Below the pieces are notes generated by a model. It saw only the letters and a list, made by a program, of their open reading frames with translations, did not search any database and was not told where the DNA came from. The position numbers were made by a program, and so were the translations under genes. Of a DNA stretch of 5,043 bases, positions 1-5,043 are shown piece after piece; positions within the stretch are counted from its first letter, which is position 1, and each line of letters starts with the position of its first letter. This DNA comes from Thiomicrospira sp. UBA5634 (lineage in GTDB: Bacteria > Pseudomonadota > Gammaproteobacteria > Thiomicrospirales > Thiomicrospiraceae): contig DIJW01000048.1 of NCBI GenBank assembly GCA_002421475.1, positions 1-5,043 on the forward strand, in the 5' to 3' direction.

Positions 1-256
<256 letters not shown>

Positions 257-264
257 TTTTTTAT

Positions 265-333
265 ATAGGTCGGGTTTTAACCCGACAAGGCGCCGGGTGT
301 TGGCTTTTGTTGTCAGGCTAAAGTCCGACCCAC
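265..333 (+). repeat. 69-bp REPIN-like element, copy 1
   Basis: Two hairpins face each other across a 17-nt spacer. The first is GTCGGGTT-TT-AACCCGAC (269-286). The second is a degraded GTCAGGCT-AA-AGTCCGAC (312-329) with one mismatch and one G-T pair. The flanks are TAGG and CCCAC. By hand alignment it matches the reverse complement of 4316-4384 at 58 of 69 positions with no gaps; the first 28 bases differ at one position only. This architecture fits REPINs, the paired REP hairpins mobilised in trans by RAYT transposases. It begins 22 bp beyond the stop codon of the minus-strand DUF5718-like gene, where a hairpin could also protect or end that mRNA. Confidence 0.8.
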
Positions 334-354
334 TGAGTATCGATTTGCTATGTA

Positions 355-1206
355 TTAGCTTTTAACCACATGCTGAATCAACGCCGATCCTGCAAACTGG
401 GTAAACAAGTCGTTGGCGGCAAAACGCGCTTCAATTTGGCTTTTTGAGGTTTGATTGGCGTCATACACAAAAATGCCGATTTGATCATCCGGTTGTAAAT
501 AACCGCTTTCACCAAACTCGGTATAACGGGTTGCGCCCAGCGTCACGATAATTTGGTTAGGGTAATCCGCTTGCGCCATTAACGCGCTCAGATTTTCCAG
601 TGGGCCAAAATCCGTTTGATTGTTAAAAGTATCAATCATCCAATCAATCAGTTGGCGATAAAAATAGTTATAACCCACCGCCGGGCTGTCGATGCCGTAT
701 TCAAACACTTGGCCGTCGCGTTTTAAAAACGAACACAAATGATAGTTATCCAACACCCCGCCGCCGGTAAATTGATCAATCTCGATCCATTGATTTGATA
801 CCCCGGTCGAATTCGCGCCCCAATTCTTTTTTTGACTAATTTTTGTGGCATCCGCCCGACGATGCGAACAGTCGTTAAAAGCGGCGAATGACCTGGCTTT
901 TAAATCATTTACGCGACGATCTTGCGAATATTCGACACTAAACAACACACAGATTTCCGGCTCAACTTGTAAGGTAATCGGCTTGGAAAAATCACCCGCA
1001 ACCGTATCACTACTTACCGGATATACGCCTAAAAAACTCGAACAATGCGGAATATAAATCGGAAACAGGCCTTTCGGTGCGCGCTCATCGGCGGTTTTCA
1101 CATTCACAAAATCAGATGCCTCGCCCGCTTGTGCCAAATGTTCGGCGAAGTTTCCCGCAATACCAAAAACTGGAATTGTGTGCAGTTGTTGTTCAGTTAA
1201 GATCAT
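355..1206 (-). CDS. DUF5718-like protein, possible fumarylacetoacetate-hydrolase-type fold
   Basis: This encodes 283 residues from the ATG at 1204-1206. A GTG lies immediately upstream in frame (1207-1209). ATG is preferred because AAAGG at 1214-1218 is 7 nt from it but only 4 nt from the GTG. The protein has no signal peptide or membrane segment, so it is probably cytoplasmic. From memory it resembles DUF5718: N-terminal F-G-I-A-G-N-F (14-20), then D-F-V-N-V-K, A-P-K-G-L-F-P, and K-N-W-G-A-N-S (127-133). Residues E82-P-E84, N111-D112 and K126/K127 are spaced much like the E-x-E, Asp and Lys of fumarylacetoacetate-hydrolase family enzymes. The C-terminal G-A-T-R-Y-T (224-229) followed by L-Q-P-D-D (237-241) mirrors that family's G-T-P and L-x-x-G-D. 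A metal-dependent hydrolase or lyase is therefore my inference; the substrate is unknown. It stands alone, divergent from the channel gene. Confidence 0.8.
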   Translation of the reverse strand: MILTEQQLHTIPVFGIAGNFAEHLAQAGEASDFVNVKTADERAPKGLFPIYIPHCSSFLGVYPVSSDTVAGDFSKPITLQVEPEICVLFSVEYSQDRRVNDLKARSFAAFNDCSHRRADATKISQKKNWGANSTGVSNQWIEIDQFTGGGVLDNYHLCSFLKRDGQVFEYGIDSPAVGYNYFYRQLIDWMIDTFNNQTDFGPLENLSALMAQADYPNQIIVTLGATRYTEFGESGYLQPDDQIGIFVYDANQTSKSQIEARFAANDLFTQFAGSALIQHVVKS

Positions 1207-1213
1207 CACCAGG

Positions 1214-1218
1214 CCTTT
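1214..1218 (-). promoter_or_regulatory. Ribosome binding site deciding the DUF5718-like start
   Basis: Minus-strand AAAGG lies 7 nt before the ATG at 1206 and 4 nt before the GTG at 1209, so ATG is the better-spaced initiator. The adjoining bases, AGGCCTGGTG on the minus strand, repeat one half of the palindrome found at 2911-2924. Confidence 0.55.
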
Positions 1219-1235
1219 ATGCCCAAATCAATACC

Positions 1236-1352
1236 ATTAAGTTAAGAAAATTGTCATGCTGAGCGCAGTCGAAGCATCTCAAGCCGGCTATGCGAAGCTT
1301 TAAAGATCCCTCCACTTCGGCCAGGATGACGCATCAAAAAACCTAACTTAAC
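1236..1352. repeat. MITE/REPIN-like palindromic element, GTCATGCTGAG type
   Basis: Two 27-nt arms, 1253-1279 (starting GTCATGCTGAGC) and 1304-1330 (ending CCAGGATGAC), are imperfect inverted repeats around a 24-nt centre. Each arm can also fold alone: ATGCT/AGCAT at 1256-1260 and 1273-1277, and ATCC/GGAT at 1306-1309 and 1324-1327. Outside them a second inverted repeat, TTAAGTTA (1237-1244) and TAACTTAA (1344-1351), encloses the whole. The arms resemble the dispersed GTCATnCTGAGCG...GGATGAC elements of many bacteria. It is non-coding and occupies most of the gap between the divergent DUF5718-like and channel genes, so it probably lies in their upstream regions. Confidence 0.65.
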
Positions 1353-1355
1353 GGC

Positions 1356-1377
1356 ATTTAAATAGGGTTATTTAAAT
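1356..1377. promoter_or_regulatory. Two ATTTAAAT boxes 14 bp apart, possible regulator site
   Basis: The 8-bp palindrome ATTTAAAT occurs at 1356-1363 and again at 1370-1377, separated by AGGGTT. The pair sits about 120 bp before the channel start, between the repeat element and the gene. Spacing is slightly more than one helical turn. An AT-rich dimer-binding site is possible. The remaining gap, 1378-1484, shows no convincing -35/-10 pair; a TAAAAT at 1459-1464 has no good partner upstream. Confidence 0.25.
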
Positions 1378-1484
1378 AAACGCCGAATTCTGCCTTAAAC
1401 GGCGGATTGTTACAAGTAAACTCGATAACCTACCCTATCTAATTGACCCCGAAAACCTTAAAATAGCCACTTGTTTTGCTCATC

Positions 1485-1490
1485 AAAGGA
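1485..1490 (+). promoter_or_regulatory. Ribosome binding site of the TehA/SLAC1-type channel gene
   Basis: AAAGGA lies 8 nt before the ATG at 1499 and confirms that start. Confidence 0.7.
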
Positions 1491-1498
1491 TTCGCATC

Positions 1499-2488
1499 AT
1501 GACTTCTCGTTTAGCTTTTTTTCCGGTTGCGCTGTTCGGCTCAATGATGGGCTGGAGCGGTTTAACGCTGGCTTTTTACGCCGCCCACGATTTATTAGGT
1601 TTAACCCCACTGGTTTACCAAACACTTTTGGTAATTACACTGGTATTTTTCTCTGTTTTATTAATCACTTATCTCGCCAAAATCATTAAACATCCAACGG
1701 CGGTAAAAAACGAGTTTGATAATCCGATTGCGCTACATTTTTTCCCGACCATCAGCATCGGCTTGTTATTAATCAGTTTATTACTGCAACACTTTGTACC
1801 GCAAATTGCCGAAGGTATTTGGTTGTTTGCAGCGGCAATGCAGTTGGTATTAACCATTGTGATTATGAACAACTGGATTCACCACGAAAAATGGGAAGTG
1901 GTTCATGCCACACCCGCTTGGTTTATTCCGGTTGTGGGAAACATTGTCGCGCCCATGGGTGCGGTAGCGTTTGGTTATACCGAACTCGGTTGGTTTTTCT
2001 TTAGCATCGGCATCACTTTCTGGTTAGTGTTAAAAGCGATAGTGCTTTATCGCTTGGTGTTCCACCCATTTTTACAACCACAACTGGTGCCGACTTTGTT
2101 TATTTTTATCGCGCCGCCGGCGATGGGTTTCTTATCGTATGTAGCCTTAAACAATTACGCGCTGGATAACTTTTCGCACGTACTCTATTACGCGGCATTA
2201 TTTATAACCTTATTGTTGTTTGCCCAAGGCCGTCGTTTTATGCTATTACCGTTTGCGATTTCTTGGTGGGCTTATACCTTTCCGTTGGCGGCGATGACCA
2301 ATGCCAGCTTTATGATGTATGAACTGCATGGTTCGGTATGGTTTGGTTATATTTCAGCGTTATTAATCGCATTTACAGCAGCATTAATTTTACATTTAAC
2401 CCTCAAAACCCTGGTTTTGATTAAAAATCAGCAGTTGTGTGTCGCGCCAAAACCGACACAATCGACCCCTAACGAACAAAGTAACTGA
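1499..2488 (+). CDS. TehA/SLAC1 family anion channel (inner membrane)
   Basis: The protein has 329 residues, almost the length of Haemophilus TehA, and about ten hydrophobic segments: roughly 6-28, 38-61, 80-100, 105-125, 138-160, 162-186, 197-218, 225-244, 249-272 and 281-306, then a polar tail. Family hallmarks are the F-P-V-A-L-F-G-x-M-M-G-x-S-G-L start of helix 1, the P-x-W-F-I-P-V-V-G-N stretch (139-148), and W-W-A-Y-T-F-P-L (256-263) in helix 9. F261 is the likely counterpart of the pore-gating phenylalanine (Phe262 in Haemophilus TehA, Phe450 in plant SLAC1). The family conducts small anions such as chloride, nitrate or sulfite, or exports dicarboxylates or tellurite; which applies here cannot be told. 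No methyltransferase-like tehB follows. The M61 peptidase gene starts 2 nt after the stop, so the two are probably co-transcribed. Confidence 0.9.
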   Translation: MTSRLAFFPVALFGSMMGWSGLTLAFYAAHDLLGLTPLVYQTLLVITLVFFSVLLITYLAKIIKHPTAVKNEFDNPIALHFFPTISIGLLLISLLLQHFVPQIAEGIWLFAAAMQLVLTIVIMNNWIHHEKWEVVHATPAWFIPVVGNIVAPMGAVAFGYTELGWFFFSIGITFWLVLKAIVLYRLVFHPFLQPQLVPTLFIFIAPPAMGFLSYVALNNYALDNFSHVLYYAALFITLLLFAQGRRFMLLPFAISWWAYTFPLAAMTNASFMMYELHGSVWFGYISALLIAFTAALILHLTLKTLVLIKNQQLCVAPKPTQSTPNEQSN

Positions 2489-2490
2489 TT

Positions 2491-4287
2491 ATGGAAAAAC
2501 AACCTGTTCATTACACCTTAGCTCCGGCTGATCCTCACGCACATTTATACGATGTAACGGTCGAAATATCACGTCCGCACCCGATGGGTCATATCGTCAG
2601 TTTGCCAAACTGGATTACCGGCAGTTATATGATTCGGGATTTTGCCAAACACCTGATTGGTATGCGCGCAGAGACCGCCGACGGCACGGAGTTGGCGATC
2701 ACCTCGCTCGATAAAGCGCGCTGGCAATTGGCCGCCAACGATCATCCGATTCGCGTGCATTATCAAGTGTATGCATGGGATTTATCGGTGCGTGGCGCAC
2801 ACTTTGACCAAACCCACGGCTTTTTTAACGGCACCAGCTGTTTTTTAATGGTCGAAGGTTTTCGCGACAAAACCGTCACGTTAGACATTCAACAAACCGA
2901 TTGTACTCACCACCAGGCCTGGTGCTTGGCGACCGCGATGCAAGCGGTGAAAGTGGATGCGCAAGGTTTTGGGCGCTATATCGCGGCCGATTATGATGAG
3001 CTGGTGGATCATCCGGTTGAAATGGGCAACTTCACTCAAGTCGAATTTATTGCCGAAGGTATTAAACATAAAATCGTGCTGACCGGCCGCCATCAATGTG
3101 ACACCGCGCGCTTAACGCAAGATTTAGAAAAAATCTGCGCCGAGCAAATTCGTTTCTTCGGCAAACCGGCGCCGTTTGCGCATTATGTGTTTATGGTAAT
3201 GGTGGTCGGCGAAGGTTATGGCGGATTGGAGCATCGTGCTTCCACCGCACTGGTGTGTTCGCGCGACAGCTTGCCGTATGTCGGCATGGACAAAGCCTCC
3301 GATGCTTATTTAGAGTTTCTGGAACTCTGCTCGCATGAATATTTCCATTCATGGAACGTCAAACGCATTATGCCGTCGATTTTCCAAACACCGGACTTAA
3401 GCCAACCGGCTTATACCGAACAACTTTGGTGGTTTGAAGGCGTCACGTCCTATTACGATCTGCAATTTTTATTACGCTCAGGCATTATCGACCATGGTCA
3501 ATACCTCAACCAACTGGCTCAACAAATGACGCGAGTGTATCGCATGCCGGGACGGTTTAAACAAAGCGTGGCCGAATCCAGTTTTCATGCTTGGACGAAG
3601 TTTTACCAACAAGACGAAAACGCACCAAATGCGATTATCAGCTACTACACCAAAGGCGCGTTGATTGCGTTGGGATTGGATTTACAGATTCGCCAAGCGA
3701 CCAACAACAGCAAAACACTGGATAATTTATTACTGCGTTTATGGCACGAACACGGCCAGCCACAAATCGGGTTGGCTGAAGGACAAATTGAACAGTTGGC
3801 TTCGGAAGTCGCCGGGCAAGATTTGTCCGACTTTTTTGCACGTTATTTACGCGGTACGGAAGATTTGCCGTTTGATTTATGGTTTGCACAAGTCGGCATC
3901 GAATTTGGTTTACGTGTTGCCAATAGCAGCAGTGACCTAGGTGGCGTAATAAGTGGAACGTCTGATAAACCTGCGTCCTATCTGAGTTTGGGCGCGAATC
4001 TGACCAATACCGAACACCAAACGATCAAACTCACGCACATTTGGCATAATCGTCCGGCGCATTTAGCCGGGCTCAGCGCCAACGATGAAATCATCGCGTT
4101 AAACGGTCTAAAAACCCCGAATGTCGCGGCGCTGGAAAAAACGCTCAGCCGCGCGCAAGTCGGTAATGTTTTGGCCTGCCACTTCTTCCGCCGCGATGAG
4201 TTAATGCAATGTCTGATTAAATTTGACCAACCACCGGCAGATCGCGTCGTTTTAACTAAAAAAACCGACACCAGTTGGCCGTTGTAA
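2491..4287 (+). CDS. M61 family metallopeptidase with C-terminal PDZ domain
   Basis: The 598-residue protein matches the glycyl-aminopeptidase (M61) family in length and order: an N-terminal beta domain (about 5-180) with the L-P-x-W-x-x-G-S-Y-x-I-R-D-F motif (38-51), a thermolysin-like catalytic domain (about 220-460), and a PDZ domain (about 490-580) with the D-E-I-I-A-L-N-G core (532-539). The zinc site is H282-E-Y-F-H286, with E316 in W-W-F-E-G-V-T-S as third ligand. G-Y-G-G-L-E-H (242-248) is the family's substrate N-terminus-binding motif. All key residues are present, so it should be active. There is no signal peptide, so a cytoplasmic aminopeptidase is likely. The ATG is 2 nt after the channel stop and lacks a clear Shine-Dalgarno sequence, which points to translational coupling. 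A palindrome (2911-2924) lies within codons 141-145. Confidence 0.95.
   Translation: MEKQPVHYTLAPADPHAHLYDVTVEISRPHPMGHIVSLPNWITGSYMIRDFAKHLIGMRAETADGTELAITSLDKARWQLAANDHPIRVHYQVYAWDLSVRGAHFDQTHGFFNGTSCFLMVEGFRDKTVTLDIQQTDCTHHQAWCLATAMQAVKVDAQGFGRYIAADYDELVDHPVEMGNFTQVEFIAEGIKHKIVLTGRHQCDTARLTQDLEKICAEQIRFFGKPAPFAHYVFMVMVVGEGYGGLEHRASTALVCSRDSLPYVGMDKASDAYLEFLELCSHEYFHSWNVKRIMPSIFQTPDLSQPAYTEQLWWFEGVTSYYDLQFLLRSGIIDHGQYLNQLAQQMTRVYRMPGRFKQSVAESSFHAWTKFYQQDENAPNAIISYYTKGALIALGLDLQIRQATNNSKTLDNLLLRLWHEHGQPQIGLAEGQIEQLASEVAGQDLSDFFARYLRGTEDLPFDLWFAQVGIEFGLRVANSSSDLGGVISGTSDKPASYLSLGANLTNTEHQTIKLTHIWHNRPAHLAGLSANDEIIALNGLKTPNVAALEKTLSRAQVGNVLACHFFRRDELMQCLIKFDQPPADRVVLTKKTDTSWPL
2911..2924. repeat. 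14-bp perfect palindrome inside the M61 gene
   Basis: CACCAGGCCTGGTG is perfectly self-complementary and shares a 12-bp core with the gltX-promoter palindrome at 163-178. It encodes H-Q-A-W (codons 141-144) plus the first two bases of the next codon. It lies in a region linking motifs of the N-terminal domain that does not look strongly conserved. Confidence 0.4.
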
Positions 4288-4315
4288 AAGCGTCGTAACA
4301 AGCGGACTTAGCAAA

Positions 4316-4384
4316 GTAGGTCGGACTTTAGTCCGACAACACAAAACAACGCACATCGCCTTGTCGGGTTAAAACCCGACCTAC
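4316..4384 (-). repeat. 69-bp REPIN-like element, copy 2 (inverted)
   Basis: GTAGG and CCTAC bound two perfect hairpins: GTCGGACT-TT-AGTCCGAC (4320-4337) and GTCGGGTT-AA-AACCCGAC (4363-4380), with a 25-nt spacer. It is the reverse complement of the element at 265-333, same length, 58 of 69 positions identical, with most differences in the central spacer. This copy looks intact while copy 1 has a damaged hairpin. It starts 29 nt after the M61 stop codon, where it may act as an mRNA-end hairpin for the channel/peptidase transcript; there is no T-tract, so it is not a classical intrinsic terminator. Confidence 0.85.
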
Positions 4385-4454
4385 TGCCGGCAATATCGGC
4401 AAGTGAAGCTCTGTCTTAGGCCGTGGCGATCTCGTGCCTGTGATGACAAACAAA

Positions 4455-4460
4455 AAGGAA
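4455..4460 (+). promoter_or_regulatory. Ribosome binding site deciding the slyX start
   Basis: AAGGAA lies 5 nt before the ATG at 4466. It selects this start over an in-frame ATG at 4403, which would add 21 residues unlike SlyX. Confidence 0.75.
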
Positions 4461-4465
4461 ACAGA

Positions 4466-4720
4466 ATGGATCGTAATCCACAACCATACCCAAAGGGCAC
4501 GACGGACCTGGTGGCATTAGAAAAACGTGTTGCTGAATTAGAAATGACGCTGACGTTTCAAGATGATGTGATCAGTGAGCTCGAAAAAACAGCCGCCTAC
4601 CAACAACAAGCGATTCAAGCCCTAGAGCGCAAACTTAATTTACTGGGCGAATACCTCAAGTCGTTACGCGAAGACCCGATTAAACCACTTAACGAAGAAA
4701 CCCCGCCACCGCATTATTAA
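4466..4720 (+). CDS. slyX: SlyX family protein
   Basis: This is an 84-residue protein whose middle (about 14-68) is a heptad-patterned coiled coil, L-E-K-R-V-A-E-L-E-M-T-L-T-F-Q-D-D-V-I, followed by L-N-x-L (E-R-K-L-N-L-L-G-E-Y-L). The tail ends P-P-P-H-Y. Length, the L-A/T-F-Q-(E/D)-D core and the PPPHY end are typical of SlyX, a small conserved proteobacterial protein of unknown biochemical role. The name came from the slyD region of E. coli and does not establish function. The gene appears to be monocistronic: it follows the inverted repeat element and is convergent with the GST-like gene. No clear promoter is visible in 4385-4454. Confidence 0.92.
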   Translation: MDRNPQPYPKGTTDLVALEKRVAELEMTLTFQDDVISELEKTAAYQQQAIQALERKLNLLGEYLKSLREDPIKPLNEETPPPHY

Positions 4721-4757
4721 CCAGATACCTTCCCACGCTCAGTCGGGGGAAGGCTGG
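4721..4757. terminator. Hairpin between convergent slyX and GST-like genes
   Basis: CCTTCCC (4728-4734) pairs with GGGAAGG (4747-4753). An outer CCAG (4721-4724) pairs with CTGG (4754-4757) after a 3-nt bulge, starting directly after the slyX stop. It fills the 42-bp gap between two convergent genes and could end or protect both transcripts. There is no T-run on either side, so Rho-independent termination is unproven. Confidence 0.45.
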
Positions 4758-4762
4758 ATGAT

Positions 4763-5043
4763 TTACTTTAACCGACTCGCCATGTGACCGGCGTAGTTGG
4801 CGATCATTTGACGATACATTTGCGGGAGTTCGGGTAACACTGAATCTTTCACGCATGGACGCGCCATTAACACTTTTTGCCAGTGTTGCAGTTTTGGTAA
4901 ACCGTTTAAGACATCCAATGCACAATGTTGATTCAGCAAGTCTAAACGCATTAGCATTGGAGCAAACGCCGCATCAATCAGGTTAAATTCTGTGCCGTTA
5001 AAGAAATCCTTGCCCGAATGCACCGCTTCAACGCGTTGCAACA
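4763..5043 (-). CDS. Glutathione S-transferase-like protein, C-terminal part (partial)
   Basis: The visible 93 codons (first one incomplete) read as the all-helical C-terminal domain of a glutathione S-transferase family protein. The segment G-T-E-F-N-L-I-D-A-A-F-A-P-M-L-M-R carries the conserved N-capping box and hydrophobic staple, with the invariant Asp in F-x-L-x-D. It is followed by the L-P-K-L-Q-H-W-Q-K-V-L-M-A-R-P-x-V pattern that normally closes this fold. The thioredoxin-like N-terminal domain with the glutathione site lies beyond the right edge, so neither the class nor catalytic competence can be judged. The apparent start at 5041 is a TTG in the middle of the domain and is almost certainly an internal leucine. 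The gene runs leftward and converges on slyX. Confidence 0.8.
   Translation of the reverse strand, partial: LQRVEAVHSGKDFFNGTEFNLIDAAFAPMLMRLDLLNQHCALDVLNGLPKLQHWQKVLMARPCVKDSVLPELPQMYRQMIANYAGHMASRLK

Noticed and set aside
1443..1464. TTGACC with TAAAAT as a promoter for the channel gene
   Set aside because: The spacer is only 10 nt, far from the 16-18 nt needed.
3638..3940. Overlapping open frames on both strands within the M61 gene, and similar ones in the channel and DUF5718-like genes
   Set aside because: They lie inside genes with clear family motifs, have no ribosome sites or recognisable domains, and their compositions look like out-of-frame readings.
4385..4401. TGCCG/CGGCA small inverted repeat upstream of slyX
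   Set aside because: A five-base stem with a seven-base loop is expected by chance and has no T-run or promoter context.
4403..4465. A 21-codon N-terminal extension of slyX starting at an ATG at 4403
   Set aside because: The extension is unlike SlyX proteins, has no good ribosome site, and a well-spaced AAGGAA precedes the ATG at 4466, giving the usual family length.
5039..5041. TTG as the start of the GST-like gene
   Set aside because: It falls inside the conserved C-terminal domain; the reading frame stays open to the window edge, so the gene is partial and this codon is an internal leucine.

Overview
This window looks like ordinary chromosome from a gammaproteobacterium of moderate GC content. 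The main clues are a SlyX protein with the family's Pro-Pro-Pro-His-Tyr tail, a bacterial-type glutamyl-tRNA synthetase start, a TehA/SLAC1 anion channel and an M61 peptidase. I cannot name the genus from sequence alone. No phage, plasmid, CRISPR, defence or transposase gene is visible.

Layout. Positions 1-108 hold the first 36 codons of gltX on the minus strand. A promoter-like -10 box and a 16-bp perfect palindrome lie upstream of it. Positions 200-333 are a non-coding gap with two palindromic elements of different families: a GTCATTGCGAGG-type element and a 69-bp REPIN-like element. A minus-strand gene (357 back to 1206, plus stop) encodes a protein I match to DUF5718; it has residues laid out like the metal site of fumarylacetoacetate hydrolases. 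The gap at 1210-1498 is mostly a third palindromic element (GTCATGCTGAG type) and a pair of ATTTAAAT boxes. A plus-strand, tightly coupled pair follows: a TehA/SLAC1-type channel (1499-2488) and an M61 peptidase with a C-terminal PDZ domain (2491-4287). Next come a second, inverted copy of the 69-bp element (4316-4384), slyX (4466-4720), a hairpin between convergent genes, and the C-terminal end of a glutathione S-transferase-like gene on the minus strand (4763-5043, cut by the window edge).

How the genes work together. Only the channel/peptidase pair has an arrangement (2-nt gap, no clear ribosome site for the second gene) that implies shared expression. The others look like independent housekeeping or stand-alone genes. 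The most notable non-genic signal is that each of the three larger intergenic gaps contains a palindromic repeat, from three different families. Two copies of one family flank the DUF5718-channel-peptidase block in opposite orientation. I see no convincing new multi-gene system. The best leads are the predicted enzymatic site of the DUF5718 protein, the repeat families, and the palindrome in the gltX promoter that recurs inside the peptidase gene.
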